This document shows, in pieces, positions 34,643-41,993 of a stretch of DNA of 64,000 nt. Position 1 is the first letter of the stretch. Every line of letters starts with the position of its first letter. The stretch lies in the NCBI GenBank assembly GCA_965234545.1, contig OZ248348.1, positions 682,001-746,000 of the forward strand, in the 5' to 3' direction. The position numbers were made by a program, and so were the translations under genes. The notes beneath the pieces are model-generated. The model did not search any database and had not been told where the DNA came from. It saw only the letters and a list, made by a program, of their open reading frames with translations. The DNA is from Methylotenera sp965234545. Lineage in GTDB: Bacteria > Pseudomonadota > Gammaproteobacteria > Burkholderiales > Methylophilaceae.

Positions 34643-35809
34643 TTGGTCAGCCCAGCCATATTGATTATCGCGCTTTCTGCTCGGCCTTTTGTGGCTGCGG
34701 CAGTGCAGGCCGGCTTTAAGGTCAGCGCCATCGATGGTTTTGCCGATAGCCAAACGCAGGCAATGGCCAGCATGACAGCGGTGGCGGCTTTTGATAATGA
34801 TGGCTTTCAAGCCGAGGCCTTGCTCGCTATTGTCGATACGCTGGATACCGGTCGCTATATCGGTTTTATTTACGGCAGTGGCTTTGAAGCACAACCAGCT
34901 TTGTTGGCTGAGATCGCCAAACGCATGCCCTTGCTGGGGAACCTCCCGGCGACGCTGGCTAGCGTTAAATCCCCGCGGATTTTTTTCTCCGCTTGTGCAC
35001 GATTAGGTGTGGCTCACCCGCAAACCTGGACGCAGGTTAATGCAAACATACCGTTAGATGGCTTAGTTAAGGCTGTAGGGGCCAGCGGGGGTGGCCATGT
35101 TCAACCCTACAGCAATGCAAAAGTGTCGCTGGATAAGCAACGCTATGCGCAGCAGAAACTGCATGGCTTGCCGGTGTCGGTGTTGTTTCTAGCCTATGGT
35201 CAGCAGGCTGCACTGGTGGGTTTTAATGAATTGATGCTGGCGCCGACCGAAGCCTTGCCCTACCGCTACGGTGGGGCGGTCAGTCAAATTGATTTAACCG
35301 TGAGTGAGCAAGATCAACTCTTGAAAGCGGCGCAGCAATTGACGGCCGAATTTTCCTTATTGGGTCTAAACAGTTTGGATGCGGTGCTGCAAGATGGCAT
35401 CGCCTATGTGTTGGAGATCAATCCGCGTTTAAGTGCCAGCGTGGGCTTGTATGAAACGGTTGATGGCGAGATGAATTTATTGGCCATGCACGTCGCCGCC
35501 TGCAAGCAAGCCCAAGCCTATGCCATGCCATCATTCGTCGCCGTGAAATCCGGCAGTGTAGCGCAAGCGGTTATTTACAGTGAATTACCCTTGAGCATTC
35601 CGGCCAACTTTGCTTGGCCAGATTGGGTGCAAGACTGCCCATCCCCTCAGTCATCGACCCAGATGCAAGCGGGTGAGCCCATATGCACGGTCTTGGCCTC
35701 AGCCGAGAAGGCGGACTCGGCAAAGCAGTTGCTGGCAATTCGAGTTAAAATGCTCAAGAATTTATTGGTTAATTGTTTGAAAGAAGATGAAGATGCAAGC
35801 CCCTTCTAG
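34643..35809 (+). CDS. ATP-grasp protein of the H4MPT gene cluster (OrfY-like)
   Basis: ATP-grasp family protein of 388 residues lying between mtdB and mch, the place of orfY in Methylorubrum extorquens. The N-terminal preATP-grasp half (ILIIALSARPFVAAAVQAGF, DGFADSQTQ) is followed by the ATP-grasp domain with KAVGASGGGHV and the Mg-binding LEINPRLSASVGLYE (about residues 270-285). Such proteins join an acid to an amine or thiol; the substrate here is unknown, but the context implies cofactor synthesis. The start is TTG 34643, as no ATG is available after the mtdB stop. The 3' end overlaps mch by 23 bp. Confidence 0.82.
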   Translation: MVSPAILIIALSARPFVAAAVQAGFKVSAIDGFADSQTQAMASMTAVAAFDNDGFQAEALLAIVDTLDTGRYIGFIYGSGFEAQPALLAEIAKRMPLLGNLPATLASVKSPRIFFSACARLGVAHPQTWTQVNANIPLDGLVKAVGASGGGHVQPYSNAKVSLDKQRYAQQKLHGLPVSVLFLAYGQQAALVGFNELMLAPTEALPYRYGGAVSQIDLTVSEQDQLLKAAQQLTAEFSLLGLNSLDAVLQDGIAYVLEINPRLSASVGLYETVDGEMNLLAMHVAACKQAQAYAMPSFVAVKSGSVAQAVIYSELPLSIPANFAWPDWVQDCPSPQSSTQMQAGEPICTVLASAEKADSAKQLLAIRVKMLKNLLVNCLKEDEDASPF

Positions 35810-36776
35810 CGCGTCCGTGCATGTGAGTGTGAACCAGTTAAGCGCGCCTTTGTTGGCTACGCTGCTGGCTAATGCCTCGGCTTTAAACATAGGCGTGACG
35901 CAGCACCAGCTCGGTTGCCGCATAGTCGATGCGGGCATAGTCCATGCAGGTAGTTTGGAAGCAGGGCGTTTAATTGCGGAAGTATGCCTAGGTGGCTTAG
36001 GCCGCGTGGACTTTCAAACGGATCAGCGATTTAAGCCGTCTCTTAATTGGCCGACGGCGATCAGCGTGACATCCGAGCAGCCAGTACTGGCCTGTTTGGC
36101 CAGTCAATACGCAGGCTGGGCTTTGAGTCACGAGGGTTTTTATGCCTTGGGCTCAGGACCGGCTCGCGCCTTGGCGCAGCGAGAAGATTTGTTCGCCGAA
36201 CTGGCTTATAAAGATACGGCCACGTCCACTTGCTTGGTCTTGGAAACCGATCGCATGCCACCTGAGCAAGTGATAGCCAAGGTGCTGCAAGATACGCAGG
36301 TGCCGGCCGCCAACTTGACCATCATCTTAACCCCGACCACCAGCATTGCCGGCGTGGTGCAAATTGTCGCGCGGGTATTGGAAGTGGCCTTGCACAAAGC
36401 CCATACCCTGCATTTTCCTTTGAGCAACATCGTCAGTGGCACTGGCGTGGCAGTATTGCCGCCAGTGGCCAAGGATTTTATGACCGCCATGGGGCGTACC
36501 AATGATGCCATTCTTTTCGGCGGCACGGTCAATTTGCTGGTCGATTGCGATGATGCGGCTGCTCAGTCATTGGCCAGTCGTTTGCCCAGTTGTGCCTCCA
36601 ATGATTACGGCCTAACTTTTTCAGAGGTGTTTAAAGCGGCCAATATGGACTTTTATAAAATAGACCCCATGCTTTTTTCGCCAGCGCAGGTGGTCATCAG
36701 CAACCTTCAAACGGGCGCTGTTTTTGAAGCAGGGCAGTTAAACGCCGGTTTGCTGACGCAGTCTTTTTCCGACTGA
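35787..36776 (+). CDS. mch: Methenyl-H4MPT cyclohydrolase
   Basis: Hydrolyses methenyl-H4MPT to N5-formyl-H4MPT, the step after MtdB. The 329 residues show the Mch pattern throughout: GCRIVDAGIVHAGSLEAGRLIAEVCLGGLG, YALGSGPARALA, LTPTTSIAGVVQIVARVLEVALHKA, GRTNDAILFGGTVNL and DYGLTFSEVFKAANMDFYKIDPMLFSPA. Two starts are possible (ATG 35787 or 35793), both inside the end of the preceding gene, so translation is coupled. The next step, formyltransferase/hydrolase (fhc), is not in the window. Confidence 0.96.
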   Translation: MKMQAPSSASVHVSVNQLSAPLLATLLANASALNIGVTQHQLGCRIVDAGIVHAGSLEAGRLIAEVCLGGLGRVDFQTDQRFKPSLNWPTAISVTSEQPVLACLASQYAGWALSHEGFYALGSGPARALAQREDLFAELAYKDTATSTCLVLETDRMPPEQVIAKVLQDTQVPAANLTIILTPTTSIAGVVQIVARVLEVALHKAHTLHFPLSNIVSGTGVAVLPPVAKDFMTAMGRTNDAILFGGTVNLLVDCDDAAAQSLASRLPSCASNDYGLTFSEVFKAANMDFYKIDPMLFSPAQVVISNLQTGAVFEAGQLNAGLLTQSFSD

Positions 36777-36809
36777 GGCGACCTAAATTGAATGCAAATC
36801 CCCGACTAA

Positions 36810-37721
36810 ATGCAAATCCCCATATTTACTGATGAGGCCGGTTGGCACGGCGCGCAATTAATTCAGGCTTTCAAGGCGCGCGGCGTGGATGCGCATTGTG
36901 TGCCTTTGCACGCGTGCCTGATCAATATGTCGGGTCAAGGTTCGGCGATAAGCATTCCTGGCCACACGGCATTGCCGCAAGCGGTATTTGTTCGCGGGGT
37001 GGCTGGCGGCAGCTTGCAGCAAGTGGTGACACGCTTAAATGTGATGCACATGCTGGCCATGCAGGGCGTACTGGTATACAACGACGGCAAGGCCATAGAG
37101 CGGGCGGTGGACAAGGCCATGACCAGCTTCTTACTCGGTATGCATGGCGTTAAGACACCGGCTACTTGGGTGAGCGAATCCAGGCAGCAGGCACAACAAA
37201 TTCGGCAAGAGGCGCAGGCTAATCAAGTGCAATTGGTGATCAAACCCTTGTTCGGATCGCAAGGCTTGGGCGTGCGTAAGCTGCCTTTTGCAGAGGCGCT
37301 GCCGGTGCCCATGCAACAGTTTGTCGATGGGGTCTATTATTTTCAGCAATTGATTACGCCGCCAACCGATGCCGATGGCAGCGCCAGCCACGATTACCGG
37401 GTATTTGTGATTGCAGGCCAGGTGGTGGCCAGCATGAAGCGTAGCGGTGCGGCTTGGTTGAATAATCTGGCCTCCGGCGGTTTAGCCAAGGCTTATGTCG
37501 CCAATCAAGCCATGACCGATTTAGCCTTAGCCGCGGCTTCGGCGCTGAATATGGATTACTGTGGGGTAGACATCATGCAAGCGCAAAGCGGTGAGTACTA
37601 TGTGTTGGAAGTGAACAGCATGCCGGCGTGGAAGGGCTTGCAAAGCGTGACTGAGCAAAATATTGCCCAGTTGTTGGTGGATGACTTTTTGGCCAAATTG
37701 CCGTGCGCTACAAACCGCTAA
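36810..37721 (+). CDS. RimK-family ATP-grasp ligase (Orf5-like, probable H4MPT ligase)
   Basis: 303-residue ATP-grasp enzyme of the RimK group, which adds L-glutamate to a carboxylate. KAMTSFLLGMHGVKTPATWV opens the ATP-grasp domain, followed by VIKPLFGSQGLGVRKL, DYRVFVIAGQVVASMKR and metal-binding CGVDIMQ and VLEVNSMPAWKGL. The archaeal relative MptN glutamylates tetrahydromethanopterin, and the position after mch is that of orf5 in Methylorubrum, so a glutamyl transfer to H4MPT is a reasonable but unproven role. It overlaps the next gene by 19 bp. Confidence 0.84.
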   Translation: MQIPIFTDEAGWHGAQLIQAFKARGVDAHCVPLHACLINMSGQGSAISIPGHTALPQAVFVRGVAGGSLQQVVTRLNVMHMLAMQGVLVYNDGKAIERAVDKAMTSFLLGMHGVKTPATWVSESRQQAQQIRQEAQANQVQLVIKPLFGSQGLGVRKLPFAEALPVPMQQFVDGVYYFQQLITPPTDADGSASHDYRVFVIAGQVVASMKRSGAAWLNNLASGGLAKAYVANQAMTDLALAAASALNMDYCGVDIMQAQSGEYYVLEVNSMPAWKGLQSVTEQNIAQLLVDDFLAKLPCATNR

Positions 37722-38584
37722 GTCCTGCTATCGTTGCACAGGCCTATCGGAATGCCTGCATGGCTGAATTGCAGGCCATTAAGCCCGGTAACGTGCATGT
37801 GTTTGCCGACGGCCATGGCATGACGGTGCAGGATTTCATCAAGAGCGCCGACGCCACCGCTGAGCTCATTTCGCAAGCGGGCTTGACTGTGGGTGAGCGC
37901 ATATTGCAAGCGGTCAAGGCGACTCAGTCAGCGGTGGGCATGAATACCAATCTAGGATTGATTTTATTGTGTGCGCCACTCATACATGCGGCCTTGTCGC
38001 CAATTACGGAATTGGATTTGGCACAAAATCTAGCGCGGGTATTGGAAGAATTGTCTGTGGAAGACGGCGCATTGGCGGCGCAAGCCATTTTGCTGGCTAA
38101 GCCGGCGGGTTTGGGCAGTGCGTCTAAGCACGATGTGCAGGCTGAGATAGGGGTTAACCTTAAGCAACTGATGGCGGCCGCAGCCGATAGGGATTTCATT
38201 GCATGGCAATACACAAACAATTACGACGCTATTTTTTGTGATGCCTTGCCGCGATTTTTGACGGCCAAACAAGCCTGGCAAGATCAGGCTAAAATGAATA
38301 GTGAAGTATGGGCTGCGACGGCAGTCTACCTAGCATTTCTAGCACGGCACCTGGATAGCCATATTGTTCGAAAACACGGCATAGACATAGCGCAAGCAGT
38401 CTGTTTGGAAGCGCAAGCCATCGAAGCGGATTACGCAAAGACCGACAATCCGAAGTTAATGCAATCGCCATTGCTGGAATGGGATGCGTCATTAAAGCGG
38501 CGTGATATTAATCCTGGCACCAGCGCCGATCTAACGGTGGTCACGCTGCTGGCTTATCAATTGCAACAGTTAGGCGCGGCCTAA
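37703..38584 (+). CDS. CitG/MdcB-like protein of the H4MPT cluster (Orf7-like)
   Basis: Related to triphosphoribosyl-dephospho-CoA synthase, which moves an adenine-displacing ribosyl group onto dephospho-CoA for citrate or malonate decarboxylase. Family motifs are ELQAIKPGNVHVFADGHGM, VGMNTNLGLILLCAPL, GLGSASKHDV and DINPGTSADLTVV near the C-terminus (293 residues). No citrate lyase or malonate decarboxylase is nearby; instead the gene ends the mptG-mtdB-mch operon, the place of orf7 in other methylotrophs, so a ribosyl or phosphoribosyl transfer in methanopterin synthesis is more likely. The start is GTG 37703, overlapping the previous gene by 19 bp. The exact reaction is unknown. Confidence 0.84.
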   Translation: MRYKPLSPAIVAQAYRNACMAELQAIKPGNVHVFADGHGMTVQDFIKSADATAELISQAGLTVGERILQAVKATQSAVGMNTNLGLILLCAPLIHAALSPITELDLAQNLARVLEELSVEDGALAAQAILLAKPAGLGSASKHDVQAEIGVNLKQLMAAAADRDFIAWQYTNNYDAIFCDALPRFLTAKQAWQDQAKMNSEVWAATAVYLAFLARHLDSHIVRKHGIDIAQAVCLEAQAIEADYAKTDNPKLMQSPLLEWDASLKRRDINPGTSADLTVVTLLAYQLQQLGAA

Positions 38585-38654
38585 GCATAAACTGCGTGTG
38601 GCTAAAACAGCCAAGTAAAATGCGCCAAGCTAACGCCTGCGGGCAAATTTCAGA

Positions 38655-38660
38655 TATAAT
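38655..38660 (+). promoter_or_regulatory. Probable -10 element of the tal promoter
   Basis: Perfect TATAAT, 68 bp before the tal ATG, without a recognisable -35 at 16-18 bp. The tal gene has a full AGGAGG ribosome binding site near 38717, in keeping with high expression. Confidence 0.45.
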
Positions 38661-38728
38661 ATTGCACTAGATTTTATATAAGACTGCAGCATCAGCTGAT
38701 TTCAAGTTAATTTTTCAGGAGGCAAGTA

Positions 38729-39682
38729 ATGGCAAATTTATTAGACCAATTAAAGGCTATGACCACCATCGTGGCAGACACCGGTGATGTTGAAGCAATC
38801 AAATCAGTTAAGCCTGTGGATGCAACAACTAACCCATCATTAGTATTAAAAGCAAGCCAATTGCCACAATACGCCCCACTTATTGAAACGGCCATTGCCT
38901 ACGCTAAAGCGCAAGGCGGATCCAAAGCCGAGCAAATTGATAATGCGGCGGACAAATTAGCCGTGTTAATCGGTACTGAAATCACCAAAGTGGTACCGGG
39001 TCGTATTTCTACTGAAGTGGATGCGCGCTTATCATTCAACTTGGATGCGATGGTGGCTAAAGGCCGTAAATTGATCAAGTTGTACCAAGACTCAGGCGTG
39101 AGCAAAGACCGCGTGTTGATCAAATTGGCTTCAACATGGGAAGGCATTAAAGCCGGTGAAATCTTAGAAAAAGAAGGCATCCAATGTAACCTAACCTTGT
39201 TATTCGGTTTTGGTCAAGCACGTGCTTGTGCAGAAGCGGGCGTATTCTTAATCTCACCTTTTGTTGGCCGTATCTTAGATTGGTATAAAGCTAAAAACCC
39301 AGGTACAGAGTACACACAAGAAACCGATCCAGGCGTGGTTTCAGTTCGCGCTATTTACCAATATTACAAAGAGCACGGTTACAAAACCGTGGTAATGGGT
39401 GCTTCATTCCGTAACACCGGTGAATTGATTGCCTTGGCAGGTTGCGATCGCTTAACCGTGTCACCTAACTTATTGCAAGATCTAGCGGCAACCGAAGGCA
39501 ATTTAGTGCAAGTGTTGAAAGACAGTGGCGCAACTAAAAAACCGGCTGCCAAATTAACTGAAGAAGAGTTCCGTTTTGAGTTGAACCAAGATGCCATGGC
39601 CACTGAGAAATTAGCAGAAGGCATACGCGGTTTTGTGGCCGATCAAAACAAACTGGAAGCAGCGTTAAGCGAAAAACTATAA
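38729..39682 (+). CDS. tal: Transaldolase
   Basis: Moves a dihydroxyacetone unit between sugar phosphates; here it serves the sugar-rearrangement part of the RuMP cycle that regenerates ribulose-5-phosphate. TalB-type, 317 residues. The N-terminal VDATTNPSLVLKA motif and the Schiff-base lysine in VLIKLASTWEGIKA (about residue 133) are conserved, as is SPFVGRILDWYKA. Codon usage shifts toward A/T-ending codons compared with the operon before it, fitting strong expression. It is followed by hps after 251 bp carrying its own promoter. Confidence 0.96.
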   Translation: MANLLDQLKAMTTIVADTGDVEAIKSVKPVDATTNPSLVLKASQLPQYAPLIETAIAYAKAQGGSKAEQIDNAADKLAVLIGTEITKVVPGRISTEVDARLSFNLDAMVAKGRKLIKLYQDSGVSKDRVLIKLASTWEGIKAGEILEKEGIQCNLTLLFGFGQARACAEAGVFLISPFVGRILDWYKAKNPGTEYTQETDPGVVSVRAIYQYYKEHGYKTVVMGASFRNTGELIALAGCDRLTVSPNLLQDLAATEGNLVQVLKDSGATKKPAAKLTEEEFRFELNQDAMATEKLAEGIRGFVADQNKLEAALSEKL

Positions 39683-39749
39683 ACCCTAGTTTAAGTCTGG
39701 GCTTAGTGTAAGTATTTTGTAATAAAAGCGTAATCCACTAAGTTTAGAA

Positions 39750-39778
39750 TTGACATATGATTACTGGGCATTTACTAT
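39750..39778 (+). promoter_or_regulatory. Strong sigma-70 promoter of hps
   Basis: Consensus TTGACA at 39750-39755, 17-bp spacer, TACTAT at 39773-39778 (an alternative CTATAA lies two bases further). An untranslated leader of about 150 bases follows, with GGAG near 39923 as ribosome binding site. Confidence 0.7.
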
Positions 39779-39789
39779 AAGTGTCCAGT
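39763..39789 (+). promoter_or_regulatory. Inverted repeat straddling the hps -10 box
   Basis: ACTGGGCA and TGTCCAGT (one G-T mismatch) flank TTTACTATAAG and are followed by TTTTTT. It can be read as the intrinsic terminator of tal or as an operator covering the hps -10 element; the two roles are not exclusive. Confidence 0.5.
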
Positions 39790-39933
39790 TTTTTGTAAGG
39801 CAAGAATTGCAGTGTAAAAGTCTTTATGACGGCCTCTAGCACCATCTGGGCTTAAGCCATTTTGAACGGCTTTTATTACTAAAATAGCAATAAATTTGTA
39901 TCATTTAAAAAAATTATTAAACGGAGAAACACC

Positions 39934-40566
39934 ATGGCATTAACCCAAATGGCTTTAGATTCATTAGACTTTGACGGCACCGTTGCTTTAGCTGCATTAG
40001 TAGCACCGCACGTTGACATTCTTGAAATCGGTACACCATGCATCAAGCACAACGGTATCAAATTACTAGAAACATTGCGCGCTAAATTCCCAAAAAACCT
40101 AATCTTAGTTGATTTGAAAACAATGGATGCTGGTTTCTACGAAGCTGAGCCATTCTACAAAGCTGGTGCAGACATCTGTACAGTTTTAGGTTGTGCTGAT
40201 ATCGGTACCATCAAAGGTGTAATCGATGTAGCTAACAAATACGGTAAAAAAGCACAAGTTGACTTGATCAACGTTGCTGATAAAGCAGCTAAAACTAAAG
40301 AAGTGGCTAAATTAGGTGCGCACATCATTGGCGTTCACACTGGTTTGGATCAACAAGCTGCTGGTCAAACACCATTTACCGATCTAGCTTTAGTAGCTGG
40401 TTTGAATTTAGGCGTTGAAATCTCAGTTGCTGGTGGTGTTAAAGCTGCAACTACTGCACAAGTACGTGACGCTGGCGCAACTATCATTGTTGCTGGTGCT
40501 GCAATCTACGGCGCTACTGATCCAGCTGCTTCTGCTGCTGAAATCACAGCTATTGCTCACGCTTAA
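39934..40566 (+). CDS. hps: 3-hexulose-6-phosphate synthase
   Basis: Fixes formaldehyde onto ribulose-5-phosphate to give hexulose-6-phosphate, the entry reaction of the RuMP pathway. OMP-decarboxylase-like barrel of 210 residues with the metal-site motif DLKTMDAGFYEAEPFYKAGAD (about residues 60-80), VDLINV, HTGLDQQAAGQTPF and VAGGVKAATT. Codon choice is strongly biased (Ala almost only GCT/GCA, Gly mostly GGT), unlike the GCC-rich neighbours, a sign of very high expression. It has its own promoter upstream and a strong terminator before hpi. Confidence 0.97.
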   Translation: MALTQMALDSLDFDGTVALAALVAPHVDILEIGTPCIKHNGIKLLETLRAKFPKNLILVDLKTMDAGFYEAEPFYKAGADICTVLGCADIGTIKGVIDVANKYGKKAQVDLINVADKAAKTKEVAKLGAHIIGVHTGLDQQAAGQTPFTDLALVAGLNLGVEISVAGGVKAATTAQVRDAGATIIVAGAAIYGATDPAASAAEITAIAHA

Positions 40567-40573
40567 TTTAAGC

Positions 40574-40598
40574 GATTTCAATAAGCAATTATTGAAAT
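40574..40598 (+). other. 3' stabilising hairpin after hps
   Basis: ATTTCAATAA-GCAA-TTATTGAAAT has perfect 10-bp arms 8 bp after the hps stop, upstream of the terminator. It may protect the mRNA 3' end from exonucleases. There is no T-run, so it is not itself a terminator. Confidence 0.5.
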
Positions 40599-40612
40599 GA
40601 GTAATTAGAAAT

Positions 40613-40643
40613 CCCGACTCTTTACCGAGTCGGGTTTTTTTTT
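40613..40643 (+). terminator. Intrinsic terminator between hps and hpi
   Basis: CCCGACTC-TTTACC-GAGTCGGG followed by nine T residues is a textbook terminator. Most hps transcription should stop here, leaving hpi to readthrough or to a weak promoter in the 46 bp that remain. Confidence 0.92.
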
Positions 40644-40689
40644 AATGGTCTATTAAATGCACTGTTATTAAATATATAAGGAAAAAATT

Positions 40690-41229
40690 ATGAGCAGCAG
40701 TCAAAAATTAATTTTAGACAAATTAAGCAGCATATTGTCTGAAACAGATAACTCAAAATCAGCCGAACTTTTAAAATTGGTTCAAGGTGCTGGTCGCACA
40801 TTCATTGGTGGTGCCGGTCGTTCGTTATTGGTATCGCGCTTCTTTGCTATGCGCTTAGTGCACGCTGGCTATAACGTTAGCATGATAGGCGAAGTAGTGA
40901 CCCCAGCCATTAAGTCCGGTGATTTGTTGTTATTGGTCTCGGGTTCTGGTGGTACGGAAACCTTGTTGCCATTTGTTAAAAAAGCCAAATCAGTGGGCGC
41001 GAAATTGGTGGTGATTTCCATGAAAAAATCTTCACCTATGGCCGATGCCGCTGATCTAACCATACAAATTGGTAACGACAACAGCTTCCCATTAACCCAA
41101 GGTATGCCTATGGGCTCGCAGTTTGAGCTTTCAACCTTGTTGTTCTTGGAAGCGGCTATTGCTGATTTGATTTTTGCTAAAGGTTTGACCGAAGAGGGCA
41201 TGCGCGCCATTCATGCTAATTTGGAATAA
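40690..41229 (+). CDS. hpi: 6-phospho-3-hexuloisomerase
   Basis: Converts hexulose-6-phosphate to fructose-6-phosphate, the second RuMP step. SIS-domain protein of 179 residues with GAGRTFIGGAGRSLLVSRFFAMRLVHAG, LLLVSGSGGTETLLPFVKKAKSVGAKLVVIS and GSQFELSTLLFLEA. AAGGA precedes ATG 40690. Codon bias is less extreme than in hps. A bidirectional terminator follows. Confidence 0.96.
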   Translation: MSSSQKLILDKLSSILSETDNSKSAELLKLVQGAGRTFIGGAGRSLLVSRFFAMRLVHAGYNVSMIGEVVTPAIKSGDLLLLVSGSGGTETLLPFVKKAKSVGAKLVVISMKKSSPMADAADLTIQIGNDNSFPLTQGMPMGSQFELSTLLFLEAAIADLIFAKGLTEEGMRAIHANLE

Positions 41230-41255
41230 GCAAACAAGTACTAAGTCGTACGAAT

Positions 41256-41284
41256 AAAAAAGCTCGCCTAGGCGAGCTTTTTTT
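41256..41284. terminator. Bidirectional terminator after hpi
   Basis: AAAAAAGCTCGCC-TA-GGCGAGCTTTTTTT lies between convergent hpi and the HisA-like gene, overlapping the latter's stop region. Runs on both sides suit termination from both directions. Confidence 0.9.
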
Positions 41285-41993
41285 ACAAACTAAGCTTGGT
41301 TAAGCTGGCCCCGCTGATTTGTAGATTGTGCAATGCGCTGGCCACCAGTGCGCCGTGCACGCCCAATGCTTTTAAGCTAAGCAAGTCTTGTTCATCCCTT
41401 ACACCGCCAGCCACATACAGCCGACTGCCTTTGTTGGACTGTATGATTTCTAGCAGCCTGGCTTTATTAAAGCCTTGATTGGCTCCCACGTCGGACAGCG
41501 ACATAATAATGACCCGCTCCGGCCAATCTTCCGTTTGCTTAAATAATGCTTTCGGACCATGAAAGCCATCACTAAAAAAATCCAGTGACAGGATAAACTC
41601 ATGCTGCTGACTAAGCGCCAGGTAATCCTGCATGTCATGGAAGTTTTCGCTGGCTAAAATAATCCGTAGATTAAGTGCCTGCCATTCAAGCAGATCCGCT
41701 GAATGCTTAAAGCCGGCGTCCAGCCAAAGTTCCAGTTCAGGGTAAGCGAGGCTTATCTGTGCGATGCTGGTGTAATTTGAGTGGGTCTTATTCGGTAGTT
41801 TTTGAATGGCATTTAAATCGGCGATATATAATTGCTTAAATGGGTGGAGGGCCAGTAGCGCAGCGACGACAGTCAATGGATCGCTAGACGAACAAAGTGG
41901 CGACTGCATGGGCTGGTAGGTATGCCTAAGGCCTTTTTTAGCATGCACCACTTCGCCATTCAATAAATCAATTACCGGGATTACTCGCATCAT
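41283..41993 (-). CDS. HisA-related TIM-barrel protein of the C1 cluster
   Basis: 236-residue TIM barrel related to the histidine enzyme HisA (ProFAR isomerase). The N-terminus VIPVIDLLNGEVVHAKKG keeps the first catalytic Asp and SLDFFSDGF the second; GGVRDEQDLLSLKALGVHGALVASAL is the phosphate-binding C-terminal part. No his genes are nearby. A separate HisA-like group (COG1411 type) travels with H4MPT genes in methylotrophs and archaea, and the position between hpi and an MfnD-like gene supports a role in pterin or furan cofactor synthesis, possibly an aminoketose isomerisation. The ATG (41993 or 41990) overlaps the true 5' end of the divergent ATP-grasp gene. Confidence 0.8.
   Translation of the reverse strand: MMRVIPVIDLLNGEVVHAKKGLRHTYQPMQSPLCSSSDPLTVVAALLALHPFKQLYIADLNAIQKLPNKTHSNYTSIAQISLAYPELELWLDAGFKHSADLLEWQALNLRIILASENFHDMQDYLALSQQHEFILSLDFFSDGFHGPKALFKQTEDWPERVIIMSLSDVGANQGFNKARLLEIIQSNKGSRLYVAGGVRDEQDLLSLKALGVHGALVASALHNLQISGASLTKLSL

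Noticed and set aside
38599..38613. Hairpin TGGCT-AAAAC-AGCCA after the CitG-like gene as terminator
   Set aside because: The stem is only 5 bp and no T-run follows; too weak to call.
39862..39883. Attenuator hairpin AAGCC-N9-GGCTT in the hps leader
   Set aside because: The stem is 5 bp with a poor T-run, and no leader peptide or clear alternative structure is seen; not enough to claim attenuation.
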